Shown here piece by piece: positions 50,809-61,770 of a stretch of 64,000 bases of DNA. The notes under the pieces were generated by a model. That model was not told where the DNA came from and did not search any database. It saw only the letters and a program-made list of their open reading frames with translations. The translations under genes and the position numbers were made by a program. Location: the NCBI GenBank assembly GCA_029582265.1, contig CM055823.1:22827290-22891289 (forward strand). The letters run 5' to 3'. Position 1 is the first letter of the stretch. Each line of letters begins with the position of its first letter. This DNA is from Zoroaster sp. YZ-2022. Lineage: Eukaryota; Echinodermata; Asteroidea; Forcipulatida; Zoroasteridae.

Positions 50809-51630
50809 GCTCACCACTACAACCAGTGGAGCGGTGGCGAACATTACCTCGCAGACATTCAGCATGCAGGGAGCACCGTCTGAGATTATCTCGAATAATG
50901 GACCCCAATTTGTGGGCAAGCAGTACCAGAACATGTGCACATCCTGGGGAATCAAGCACACCACATCCTCACCAAGATACCCCCGTTCCAACGGCCTGGT
51001 GGACGCGCTGCCAGGACAGTCAAAGCTCTCCTCAAGAAATCTCTGCAATCCAAGCAGAACATCGACATGACGCTATTGAACCTACGTGCAACTCCTATTG
51101 ATGCCAAATTGCCATCCCCGGCAGAAATCCTGTTCGGCAGACCTGTACGCACAACCCTACCAGGAAGGTACCCATATGCTGATACCCAGTATTCTGAAGA
51201 CATCCGGGACCAGCTGGAAGCCAGAAGACAGAGGATGAAAACTGAGCACGACAAAAAGCATGCAGGGGAACAGAAACCACCCCTCTACATCGGACAGAAA
51301 GTCAGAATGTTGGACCACAAGACTAACATGTGGATACCTGGGACTGTGACAAACCTGTGTACCCAGCCAAGATCATATGAAGTCACAACCCCGAATGGCA
51401 ACACACTCAGGCGCAACCGTTCACATCTCAGAGAGGTACCCAGCCAGGCACACAAACCATGCGTGCCTAAACGAGTTCGGTTCACAACAGACCTGCCTGA
51501 CCAATGTTCCGACAACCAGAATGACCATGCAAAACCAAAACCAAAACCACACCCACTCTGTGACCAAACAACCACCAAACATGACCAGACTCAAAACCAC
51601 ACCTACACAACCAAACAAACACCAAAATAA
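50750..51630 (+). pseudogene. Integrase catalytic core and C-terminal part, frameshifted and mutated
   Basis: The core resumes in a second frame (HVLIVDYHSKFPVVHKL). The second catalytic position reads IISNNGPQF, with Asn (AAT, 50894-50896) where integrases have Asp. A one-base loss near 51003, at the position of the catalytic Glu (SNGLVD...), shifts to a third frame (ARTVKALLKKS through RNRSHLREV), which includes the LPSPAEILFGRPVRTTLPG block and a C-terminal SH3-like region. Integrase activity is not expected. Confidence 0.8.
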
Positions 51631-51825
51631 CTCATGCATGGACACCTTGTTTAGTTTTATTAAACGTAGTGTAACAACAGTTTTGCCGTTATTTACATTA
51701 ATAGTTCATTTAAGACTTTGCCTATACTCTTGCACTTTTTTCCGAATTTGCAGCCATAAGAAAAGTTAAAGTTTACACTAAATTTCAGACCTCTTGACCC
51801 ATTCTAACTTACTGAAATTGTACTT

Positions 51826-51841
51826 TTCAAAGGAAGGGGGA
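51826..51841 (+). promoter_or_regulatory. Polypurine tract
   Basis: AAAGGAAGGGGGA ends just before the 3' LTR, the usual plus-strand primer. Confidence 0.8.
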
Positions 51842-51945
51842 TGTTGTGATATATGTTTAGGGACTATTTTTCCCCTGCGTAGTATTGTACAAGTAAGAGG
51901 TCTCCCGACCATTCTTGAGCTAGCAATAAAACAGTTATCACTTCA
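51842..51945 (+). repeat. 3' LTR (104 bp)
   Basis: Matches the 5' LTR apart from a T-run/C-run length difference near 51870. ATTAT follows, repeating the five bases before 45944. Confidence 0.9.
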
Positions 51946-52130
51946 ATTATGACACTCCATGTCATAATTATGCGATATTAAGTCATAAATATGACTTAAT
52001 TAATTCATAATTATGACTTAACATAAGTCTTAATTATGACTTAATATCTCATAATTATAACTTAGCTTAACTCATAATTATGACTTAACATATAAGTCAT
52101 AAATATAAGATATTTAGTCATAATTAATGT
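51946..52130. repeat. Palindromic satellite, after the LTR element
   Basis: Continues the TCATAATTATGACTTA repeats interrupted at 45943. Confidence 0.85.
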
Positions 52131-52570
52131 GTGTGTTCGTTTTTATTGTCATAAGTGTGATGTATTTGCCTTTATTGTTATTCATTGACTTCTGCTAAAG
52201 ACTGTTTTGTAACTTAACGACTATTGTGAATACCGAATCACCTGTGGAATTTCTGTTATGTAGCTTACTCTATAAAAACCTTGTGTTCAAACACACTGGA
52301 GGTCTGTTTATTCTCAAGGGATGCGAGTGCTGCTCGTGGATATGTAGCTGAGTTCACCTGATCCACTGTGTTACCGGTAACAGTGGTTCCCGCGTCAAAC
52401 CTCATTTATTAACTGGAGATTCAGTAGTAATTGTGGATTTTATGTAATAAAATTAAGAGCTCATAGATTCTTGTTTCTGGCTGTTTCTTCCAAGTCTCCT
52501 GTCTGTGTTCGATCCAAATAGATTGACCATCACATATGGTGGAAGATCCGGAGATGAACTTCAGTAACAT
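52131..52570 (+). mobile_element. LTR plus short leader of another retrotransposon
   Basis: A segment unlike the satellite, with a TATA-like CTCTATAAAAACC (52270), an AATAAAA signal (about 52447), an end near ATTGACCATCACA, then TATGGTGGAAGATCCGGAGA, which looks like a primer-binding region. No coding sequence follows, so it is a truncated or recombined copy. Confidence 0.55.
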
Positions 52571-53790
52571 GTGCCTGACATATAAGTCATAATTAATTAT
52601 GACTTATGTTAAGTCATAATTATGACTTAATATCTCATAATTATGACTTAATCATAAGTCAGCATTAGTTAAGCTAAGTCATAATTATGAGTTAATATCT
52701 TATAATTATGACTTAATATCTTATAATCATAATTCATATTTATAACTTAGTTTGCCTATAGAGCAAGGACAGTTTGACAGTTGCATTACGCAGATACATA
52801 CGGAAGCGTTAGGGACATAGTGAAAAAAAAATACTCGGCTTAAGTCATAATTATAATTATAAATTAAATTAGTCATAATTATGACTTAAAGGGGCTATAT
52901 CGTCTCGCCATCTCGCGTTCAACGATTCAAATATTGAGTGCGCTCCCTTGCGCTTCATTTCTGTTATGTGCCTTTTTTTAAACCTCCACACGTTTGTTAT
53001 GGCTGTTCTGGGAATTGGATTTTCGAAATTACACTCCTTGGAAAACGCACACATGTCCAGCGTGTGCGTAAGAGCTAGTTAAGATAAACTCTTATAAAGA
53101 AGTAGCACACACCGTGGCACTCGGTTATCTAAGAGTAAGATTATTTAAAAAAAATAAAAACCTTTTAATGTGTTAAAAAATTCATTTGTTTATGGTGCCG
53201 ATACACATACACAAGTTCCATGGAAGTTTTGTCAAGTGCCATGGAATTAAAGGTTGGCGATATAGAACCGTTAAATGGAAATAATGAAAAAAATACTCAG
53301 CTTAAGTCATAATTATGACTTTATATCTCATAATTATGACTTAAGCTAAGTCATAATTATGACTTAAATAAGTCATAATTTTAACTTAATATCTCATCAT
53401 CATGGCTTAGCGTAAGTCATAATAATAACTTGGTTTGCCTACAGAACAACGACGGTTTGACACATGCATTACGGAGATACACACGGAAGCGTTAAAGGGA
53501 AATAAAAGATTCTCAGCTTAAGTCATAATTATGACTTCAGCTAAGTCATAATTATGAATTAAATAAGTCATATGAATTAAAAACGGTAAGTCATATGAAT
53601 TTAAAAAGTCATAATTATGGAATAAATAAGTCATAATTATGACTTAGCGTAAGTCATAATTATGAATTAAATAAGTCGTAATTATGAATTAAATAAGTCA
53701 TAATTATGACTTAGCGTAAGTCATAATTATGACTTAAATAAGTCATAATTATTGATTTTTAAGTTTTGAGGCTTTGCATGGTGGAATATC
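52571..53790. repeat. Palindromic satellite with spacer units
   Basis: TAAGTCATAATTATGACTTA repeats with the spacer TTTGCCTATAGA...GGTTTGACA...GGAAGCGTTA at about 52750-52840 and 53425-53515. A non-satellite insertion lies at about 52890-53270; it contains AGGGGCTATATCGTC and an inverse-like GGCGATATAGAACC at its ends. Confidence 0.8.
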
Positions 53791-54540
53791 GATATCGTTT
53801 CGGTTTGCGGTAACACCATGTGTTTATCTCAACTACCGTGAAGTTGAGGTACAGGTTCTGACAAGAACCTTATTGCACAACTCGTATCTCAACCTTCGTT
53901 GAGGCCCACTCCACCGATTTAGACCACATCATTGGCTGGCAGAATGCAAAGATCATAGCCCCGGAGAAGCACTGGTACACCCGTCGTATCAGAGAGGCTA
54001 TTGAGATTCATAAACATGACACTGTCCCCCAGGACATCGGCTTTTTCATCAGCAACATTTGGCATTCAGTCCTACCATCCACCAACACTCACATCGCACT
54101 GTCAACTGACACGCCTGAGCGAGCAGGCAACTCACACACAGCATGAAACGCACACAACAAGAACAATGCCACGGTGGCAACCAATCACAACACATCACAC
54201 AACAGTGGCACCAATCGGAACATTTCCTATTCTACACATATTCCCAGCAAATACTACTTAAAAGGAGCTGCATCGGCAAACCTCTTCATTTTCCTGACGA
54301 AGATTAGAGCAGGCTAATCGAAACGTTGAGAATAACCCGTGAAGTCCCCATGGTTCTCCCTGAACCATTTTTCTCACTTAGCGACAGTCGAGAAAAACGA
54401 AATTGGTTCTCCCTTGAACCTTTCTCACTTAACGAAGGTTGAGATACGAGTTGTGTGATAAGGTTCTTTTCAGAACCTGTACCTTAACTTCACGTTAGTT
54501 GAGATAAACACATGGTGTTACCGCAAACCGAAACGATATC
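53791..54540 (+). mobile_element. Penelope-derived composite 1 with about 110-bp inverted ends
   Basis: Left end 53791-53903 (GATATCGTTTCGGTTTGCGG, TAACACCATGTG, ATCTCAACCTTCG) is the inverse complement of 54431-54540. Inside is a short coding remnant, DLDHIIGWQNAKIIAPEKHW then RRIREAIEIHKHD and FFISNIWHSVLPS (about 53917-54147), the region after the GIY-YIG domain in Penelope proteins. ACCAATCACA words and a hammerhead core follow. It lacks about 42 bp present in composite 2. Confidence 0.7.
54294..54324 (+). ncRNA. Hammerhead ribozyme core
   Basis: Plus strand: CTGACGA, stem GATTAG/CTAATC with loop AGCAGG, then GAAAC. The stem sequence differs from the other families here but remains paired. 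Confidence 0.65.
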
Positions 54541-56090
54541 ATAATTATTGACTTAAGCCATAATTAAGTCATAATTACGACTTAAGCTAAGTTATAATTA
54601 TGACTTAAATAAGTCATAATTATGACTTAGCGTAAGTCATAATTTTAACTTAATATCTCATCATCATGGTATAGCGTAAGTCATAATAATAACTTAGTTT
54701 GCCTACAGAACAACGACGGTTTGACACGGTGATTCATAATTATGAATTAAATAAGTCATAATTATGAATTAAATAAGTCATAATTACTACTTAAGCTAAG
54801 TCATAATTACGACTTCAATAAGTCATAATTACGACTTCAATAAGTCGTAATTATGACTTCAATAAGTCATAATTATGACGTAAATAAGTCATAATTATGA
54901 CGTAAATAAGTCATAATTATGACTTAGCGTAAGTCATAATAATATCTTAGTTTGCCTATAGAACAACGACGGTTTGACAGTTGCATTACAGAGACATACG
55001 GAATCGTTAAAGGGAAATAGCGAACCAAATTCTCAGATTAAGTCATAATTATAAATTCAGCTAAGTCATAATTATGACTTAAATAAGTCATAATTATGAC
55101 TTAAACAAAGTTATACTTTTAACTTAATATCTCATCATCATGGCTTAGCGTAAGTCATAATAATAACTTAGTTTGCCTCCAGAACAACGACGGTTTGACA
55201 CACGGAAGCGTTAAGAGGAAAATAAAAGATTATCAGCCTAAGACATAATTATGACTTTAATAAGTCATAATAGCTAAGTCATAATGACTTAAGCTAAGTC
55301 ATAATTGTGACTTAATATCTCATAATTGTGACTTATATGTTAAGTCATATGACTTAGCGTAAGTCATAATAATATCTTAGTTTAAATAAGTCATAATTAT
55401 GAATTAAAAAAGTCATAATTATGAATTAAAAAAGTCATAATTATGAATTAAAAAAGTCATAATTATGAATTAAAAAGTCATAATTACGACTTAAGCTAAG
55501 TCGTAATTACGACTTAAGCTGAAGCTAAGTCGTAATTACGACTTCAATAAGTCATAATTACGACTTCAATAAGTCATAATTACGACTTCAATAAGTCATA
55601 ATTATGACTTCAATAAGTCATAATTATGACTTCAATAAGTCATAATTATGACTTAAGCTAAGTCATTATGACTTAAGCTAAGTCATAATTATGAATTAAA
55701 TCAGTCATAACTACGACTTAAGCTAAGTCATAATTATGACTTAAATAAGTCATAATTATGACTTAAATAAGTCATAATTACGACTTAGCGTAAGTCATAA
55801 TAATAACTTAGTTTGCCTATAGAACAACGACGGTTTGACAGTTGCATTACGGAGATACACACAGAATCGTTAAAGGGAAATAGTGAAACAAAAATCTCAG
55901 CTGAAGTCATAAGTATGACTTAAAAAAGTCATAATTATGAATTGAAAAAGTCATAATTATGAATTTAAAAAGTCATAATTATCAATTAAAAAAGTCATAA
56001 TTATGAATAATTATGTCTTAAGCTAATAAGTCATAAATGACTTCAGTAAGTCATTATTAGCCTATGACTTAAGCTTAGTCATAATTATGA
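54541..56090. repeat. Palindromic satellite with spacer units
   Basis: Dense repeats of AAGTCATAATTATGA(C/A)TTA. Spacers (AACAACGACGGTTTGACA) occur near 54710, 54962, 55184 and 55824. Sub-arrays of AATTAAAAAAGTCATAATT and ACTTCAATAAGTCATAATT (17-19 bp units) show local expansions of sequence variants. Confidence 0.9.
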
Positions 56091-56091
56091 C

Positions 56092-56122
56092 GTTTCGATC
56101 AGTACGCCATGATCGTCCTCAG
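56092..56122 (-). ncRNA. Hammerhead ribozyme core in satellite
   Basis: Minus strand: CTGAGGA, stem CGATCA/TGATCG with loop TGGCGTAC, AAAC. Loop and stem length differ from the 17229 type. It is embedded directly in satellite sequence, with no other Penelope sequence recognised next to it. Confidence 0.6.
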
Positions 56123-56321
56123 GAGAATGAATAAGCTAAGTCATAATTATGACTTAAATAAGTCATGCAAACACCTCTTTGAAATTGTTCGGTTTTTTAA
56201 TTGCTTCTGTTCACTCAAAAGGAAATGTTTATGTTAATTTTAGCAGTACAGCTCACTCAAAAATAGTATTTTACAGAGTGGTCTTTTTGTATTGCAATCG
56301 TGTGTTGAATTGCAATAATGG

Positions 56322-56650
56322 AGTGTCGTGGCCGAGCGGTCTAGCTTACCGGACTCAAGTTCTGGTGTTAGCAGCAGAATGTGGGTTCAAATCCCGGCCG
56401 TGACACTTGTGTCCTTCAGCAAGACACTTAACCATAATTGCTTCTCTCCACCCAGGGGTTAAATGGGTACCTGTGAGGGCAGAGTTGTTTGATTAGCCCT
56501 ATATGCGCTGTAATGGCAGCAATTCAGCTGTATACTCCCCAGGGAGCTGACATGGTTTCAGGAATGATTTATGAGCCTTATGAGCAGGGGTAATAATATG
56601 CGCCTTGAGCACCACTCAGTTGGTGGATACGTGCGCTATATAAGTCCACA

Positions 56651-56684
<34 letters not shown>

Positions 56685-56690
56685 ATTCAT
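56322..56690 (+). mobile_element. Complete SINE with tRNA-Leu-like head
   Basis: The head (about 56322-56406) has A box GTGGCCGAGCGGTCTAG, an anticodon-arm-like CCGGACTCAAGTTCTGG with CAA at the anticodon position, and B box GGGTTCAAATCCC, ending CCGTGACAC. The body follows (AGACACTTAACCATAATTGC, TATACTCCCCAGGGAGCTGA) and then the tail CGCCTTGAGCACC...GCGCTATATAAGTCCACA with (ATT)n. The head closely resembles a tRNA-Leu(CAA), but the acceptor pairing is imperfect, so I call it a SINE and not a tRNA gene. Confidence 0.85.
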
Positions 56691-56751
56691 TTACTGAATT
56701 TCAATAACATTCAATTACTAAATTGAAAGTCAAGGACTTTGGACTTGAAAC

Positions 56752-57520
56752 GGCTCATTAAGTGGAAACAACCGCAGTCGGCTCGTAAATTGAGAGGTTT
56801 CGGCTCTTGGTGTGAACAGACTATTTTTGTTCGGTATTGTTGTGCTTGTAACGGTAATTATCTTAAACAAAATGACAATAAAACTACCGAATATCATATA
56901 AATCATTTGTCAACGTGAGATATGAAATCAATAAATTTGAAGTCTTTTTGATGACAGGCCAATTTAGTGTTTCATTACGTTTTTTCGGCTGCTGTCGGCT
57001 CGTATTATATGAGAGGTTTCAGCTCTTACTGAGAACAGACTATTGAATTTTAAGCGGTTTTTGTTCGGTGTTGTTGTGCTTGTAACGGTAATTATCTCAT
57101 ACAAAATGACAATAAAACTACCGAATATCATATAAATCATTTGTCAACGTGAGATATGAAATCAATAAATTTGAAGTCTTTTTGATGACAGGCCAATTTA
57201 GTGTTTCATTACGTTTTTTCGGCTGCTGTCGGCTCGTATTATATGAGAGGTTTCAGCTCTTACTGAGAACAGACTATTGAATTTTAAGCGGTTTTTGTTC
57301 GGTGTTGTTGTGCTTGTAACGGTAATTATCTCATACAAAATGACAATAAAACTACCGAATATCATATAAATCATTTGTCAACGTGAGATATGAAATCAAT
57401 AAATTTGAAGTCTTTTTGATGACAGGCCAATTTAGTGTTTCATTACGTTTTTCCGCCTGCTGTCGGCTCGTATTATATGAGAGGTTTCAGCTCTTACTGA
57501 GAAAAGACTATTGAATTTTA
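56752..57520 (+). repeat. 234-bp tandem repeat, about 3 copies
   Basis: The word CGGCTGCTGTCGGCTCG starts at 56986 and 57220, with a variant at 57454, 234 bp apart. Units contain TATATGAGAGGTTTCAGCTC and GTCAACGTGAGATATGAAAT. The first unit (from 56752) is diverged, the next two are almost identical. Confidence 0.9.
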
Positions 57521-57760
57521 AACGTTGTTTTCATTATTGCAATTTGATACTGTAAACAATTAAATTCAACAATTATGTGTGGAAATTCTTAATACTCTGT
57601 TTATATTTGGATTATTGAAGGTATAAAAGTAAAGGTTGTGATTCTTATTGGTCAATTGTGCACTCTGTTATCAAAACAAGTTCAAGCCTTTTAAAACGCT
57701 CGCTGTAAAAACGCGATGCGCGCATGAGCCTTTCAAAAGGCTTGCCGTCCAGAAAGAGTT
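57521..57760. other. Unique spacer, nothing recognised
   Basis: AT-rich, with AAGCCTTTTAAAACGCTCGC and its partial inverse GAGCCTTTCAAAAGGCTTGC near 57686-57745. No gene. Confidence 0.4.
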
Positions 57761-58311
57761 AAGCTAAATCATAATTATGACTTAAGCTAAGTCACAATTG
57801 TGACTTAATATCTCATAATTGTGACTTATATGTTAAATCATAATTATGTCTTAAGCTAAGTCATAATAATATCTTAGTTTAAATAAGTCATAATTATGAT
57901 TTAAATAAGTCATAATTATGAATTAAATAAGTCATAATTATGAATTAAATAAGTCATAATTATGAATTAAATAAGTCATAATTATGAATTAAATAAGTCA
58001 TAATTATGAATTAAATAAGTCATAATTATGAATTAAATAAGTCATAATTATGACTTAAAAAGTCATAATTACGACTTAAGCTAAGTTATAATTACGACTT
58101 AAATAAGTCGTAATTATGACTTCAATAAGTCATAATTATGACTTAAATAAGTCATAATTATGACTTAAGCTAAGTCATAATTATGGATTAAAAAAGTCGT
58201 AATTATGAATTAAATAAGTCATTAGTATGACTTAGCGTAAGTCATAATTATGACTTAAATAAGTCATAATTATTGATTTTTAAGTTTTGAGGATTTGCAT
58301 GGTGGAATATC
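57761..58311. repeat. Palindromic satellite
   Basis: Includes a run of AATTAAATAAGTCATAATTATG units (about 22 bp, eight or more copies, 57890-58040). Confidence 0.9.
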
Positions 58312-59147
58312 GATATCGTTTCGGTTTCCGGTAACACCATGTGTTTATCTCAACTAACGTGAAGTTGAGGTACAGGTTCTGAAAAGAACCTTATCGCACA
58401 ACTCGTATCTCAACCTTCGTTGAGGCCCACGGCCGCAGAGGGGAATGTGACAAATCTGCGATCATCAAACACTCCACCGATTTAGACCACATCATAGACT
58501 GGCAGAATGCAAAGATCATAGCCCCGGAGAAGCACTGGTACACCCGTTGTATCAGAGAGGCTATTGAGATTCATAAACATGACACTGCCCCCCAGGACAT
58601 CGGCGTTTTCATCAGCAACATTTGGCATTCAGTCCTACCATCCACCAACACTCACACCCCACTGTCAACTGACACGCCTCAGCGAGCAGGTAACTCACAC
58701 ACAGCATGAAACACACACAACAAGAACAATGCCACGGTGGCAACCAATCACAACACATCACACAACAGTGGCACCAATCGGAACATTTCCTATTCTACAC
58801 TTAATCCCAGCAAATACTACTTAAGGAGCTGCATCGGCAAACCTCTTCATTCTACTGACGAAGATTAGAGCAGGCTAATCGAAACGTTGAGAATAAATCC
58901 CGTGAAGTCCCCATGGTTCTCCCTGAACCATAACCCGCGAAGTCCCCATGATTCTCCCTGAACCATTTTTCTCACTTAGCGACAGTAGAGTAAAACGAGT
59001 TGCCCGAAATTGGTTCTCCCTTGAACCTTTCTCACTTAACGAAGGTTGAGATACGAGTTGTGCGATAAGGTTCTTTTCAGAACCTGTACCTTAACTTCAC
59101 GTTAGTTGAGATAAACACATGGTGTTACCGCAAACCGAAACGATATC
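58312..59147 (+). mobile_element. Penelope-derived composite 2
   Basis: Same layout as 53791-54540, at an offset of about 4.52 kb. Inverted ends are 58312-58424 and 59038-59147. The coding remnant (58443-58710) reads ECDKSAIIKHSTDLDHIIDW, QNAKIIAPEKHWYTRCIREA and TAPQDIGVFISNIWHS, and is open to a TGA. The 3' tail carries two tandem copies of GAAGTCCCCATG(G/A)TTCTCC. It preserves the 42-bp segment lost in composite 1. Confidence 0.75.
58855..58885 (+). ncRNA. Hammerhead ribozyme core
   Basis: Same as 54294-54324: CTGACGA, GATTAG/CTAATC, GAAAC. Confidence 0.65.
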
Positions 59148-59916
59148 ATAATTATTGACTTAAGCCATAATTAAGTCATAATTACGACTTAAGCTAAGTT
59201 ATAATTATGACTTAAATAAGTCATAATTATGACTTAGCGTAAGTCATAATTTTAACTTAATATCTCATCATCATGGTATAGCGTAAGTCATAATAATAAC
59301 TTAGTTTGCCTACAGAACAACGACGGTTTGACACTGTAATACACACGTAAGCGTTAGGAGGGATAAAAGATTATCATCCTAAGTCATAATTATGAATTAA
59401 ATAAGTCATAATTACTACTTAAGCTAAGTCATAATTATGACATAATATCTCATAATTGTGACCTATTTGTTAAGTGATAATTATGTCTTAAGCTAAGTCA
59501 TAATTATGACTTTATATCTCATAATTAAGACTTAGTGTAAGTCATAATAATATCTTAGTTTGCCTATAGAACAACGACGGTTTGACAGTTGCATTACGGA
59601 GATACACACGGAATCGTTAAAGGGAAATAGTGAAACAAATTCTCAGCTTAAGTCATAATTATGACTTAAATAAGTCATAATTTTAACTTAATATCTCATC
59701 ATCATGGCTTAGCGTAAGTCATAACAATAACTTAGTTTGCCTACAGAACAACGACGGTTTGACACGGTGATACACACGGAAGCGTTAGTAGGGAATAAAA
59801 GATTCTCAGCCTAAGTCATAATTGACTTAAGTAAGTCATAATTATGACTTAAATAAGTCATAATTATGACGTAAATAAGTCTAAATTATGACTTAGCGTA
59901 AGTCATAATAATATCT
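59148..59916. repeat. Palindromic satellite with spacers
   Basis: Spacers near 59320, 59570 and 59745. The last repeat before the inverted-repeat element reads AATATCTAATGG. Confidence 0.85.
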
Positions 59917-60942
59917 AATGGTGACCTCACACCATAGCGATCACCAGTTGCGTATGGTTGCGAATAAAAAATAGTGGTCATAAGTTCCGAACGCAACTAA
60001 TAGGTTTTATAGGTTTGAAGTACGCAACAAGCACGCAGGTGATCGCAGACACACGCAGAGTAAGTTCAGAAATTTTGAACATGTTCAATAATTCTCTGCG
60101 AATGCCTGCGATCAATTTATACGCAACAGGGACGCTACGCACGAAACACGATCGCAACACGATCGCAACAGGTACGCAACTCATAAGTTATGAACGCAGG
60201 TGATCGCAGGTCCAAATTTGAGGTATCTGGCCAGGTTTTGGTAGCGTACATGTTGCGAATGTGTTGCGTACCTGTTGCGATCATGTTGCGATCGTGTTGC
60301 GTGCCTGTTGCAATCCTGTTGCGTGTGTAGCGTACCCCCAACCTATTGTGCGTATTCCCAACGTATCCCCAACCTATGCCCTGCGTATCCAACCTATTAG
60401 TTGCGTGTGAGTTGCGTGTTAGTTGCGTACTACATGCGTGTTGAGAAATGGTATAAATAGTGGGCCTTTTCTAGATCGGTATCAGTTGTTGGTGGACCTC
60501 CGAGGTGACAACATGGAGCTACCTCTTGCTGTTATTGGACATCAGTTTAATCTGGTCAATTTAGCACTCCAACACATACAGAATAGGTTTTTATCACGTG
60601 ACCGATATTCGCAACTAGCACGCAACTAGCACGCAGGTCCAACGCAACTTGTAAGTTTTGAACGCAACTCAAACGCAACTCGTAAGTTCTGCACGCAACT
60701 CACACGCACCTCGCACGCAACTCGTACGCAGGTGATCGCAGATATTGGGGGATCATAAGTTCAGTTCGCAACCTACACGCAACCCACACGCAACCCACAC
60801 GCAACTCACACGCAACCCTTAGGTTGAATAGGTTAGAAATTGACAAAATTGTTGATTTGGGTTGCGTTTGGTGCGTATAAAAATATTTTTTACACGCAAC
60901 TCATAGGTTTCAGCATACGCTATGGTGTGAGGGCACCATTAG
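59917..60942. mobile_element. Non-autonomous DNA element (about 1.0 kb) rich in ACGCAAC/GTTGCG words
   Basis: Left end TAATGGTGACCTCACACCAT (then AGCG) and right end the inverse of TAATGGTGCCCTCACACCAT (then AGCG), at least 24 bp with one mismatch. The interior has dozens of ACGCAAC or GTTGCG words that change strand in blocks: 59980-60200 forward, 60240-60440 reverse, 60600-60900 forward. It splits a satellite spacer at TTAGTTTGCC. The short frames inside lack domains. Confidence 0.8.
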
Positions 60943-61305
60943 TTTGCCTACAGAACAACGACGGTTTGACAGTTGCATTACAGAGACATACGGAATCGTT
61001 AAAGGGAAATAGCGAAAAGAATTCTCAGATTAAGTTATAATTATGAATTCAGCTAAGTCATTATTATGACTTAAGCTAAGGCATAATTATGCCTTAAATA
61101 AGTCATTATGACTTAAGGTAAGTCATATTATGAATTAAAAACGTCATAATTATGAATTAAAAACGTCATAATTATGAATTAAAAAAGTCATAATTATGAA
61201 TTAAAAAAGTCATAATTATGAATTAAAAAAGTCATAATTATGAATTTAAAAAGTCGTAATTACGACTTAAGCTAAGTTATAATTACGACTTCAATAAGTC
61301 ATAAT
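60943..61305. repeat. Palindromic satellite
   Basis: Resumes at the spacer (TTTGCCTACAGAACAACGAC), followed by AATTAAAAA(A/C)GTCATAATT units. Confidence 0.85.
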
Positions 61306-61770
61306 TATTTTATATTTTTTTATTTATTTAAAACCATCTTTAACGAGGGTAACCCATCCAGCACAGCTGATCATTTGGGGCCCTCATATTATATAAAAAT
61401 ATATCAATATTATACAAAAAATATTACAGGATGTACAGATGAATTAATAATAATGATGAAACAGTCTTAACGGACACTTACATACGAAATAAAACGTAAA
61501 GGACTAAATTGCACAAATAGACCCCCTCCCAGTCTACCATACTGATTAAAGATAGGACTAAAACGGAAGATTAAAAATGAAGCAATAAACTAAAAAACAA
61601 TAACAAAATGAACACAACAAAATTTAGAAATACGAGCGCCCCCCATCCTCCCCCAATAAAAACCATCAGCAAATTAATTATCAATTGTATACCAACATCT
61701 CGGGCAAAACACGAGGTAATCTATGACGTAATAATAATATTACTTCAAACCTTGCCTTCCTTCAACAAAC
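61306..61770 (-). mobile_element. Antisense LINE 3' end (probable)
   Basis: Begins with a T-rich run, then AAAACCATCTTTAACGAGGG and TAACCCATCCAGCACAGCTG. On the minus strand this reads as a LINE-like 3' end (GGGTTACCCTCGTTAAAGAT then TTTAAATAAATAAA). The remainder is A-rich without coding motifs. Both sides are satellite, so this is an insertion. Confidence 0.45.

Larger units (their letters stand above)
45944..51945 (+). mobile_element. Ty3/gypsy LTR retrotransposon, near complete (about 6.0 kb)
   Basis: Has 103/104-bp LTRs, a 5-bp target duplication ATTAT, a primer-binding site, gag, protease, reverse transcriptase, RNase H, integrase and a polypurine tract. No envelope-like ORF follows integrase. 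It inserted into the palindromic satellite. Two nonsense codons, two integrase frameshifts and one catalytic substitution make it defective, although the LTRs differ by only a few bases, so the insertion is fairly young. Confidence 0.9.

Noticed and set aside
56322..56406. A functional tRNA-Leu gene
   Set aside because: It is followed directly by the SINE body and (ATT)n tail seen in other copies, acceptor pairing is imperfect, and a second copy occurs at the window end.
59958..60629. Short ORFs inside the 1-kb inverted-repeat element
   Set aside because: They arise from the repeated ACGCAAC/GTTGCG words on both strands and carry no transposase motif.
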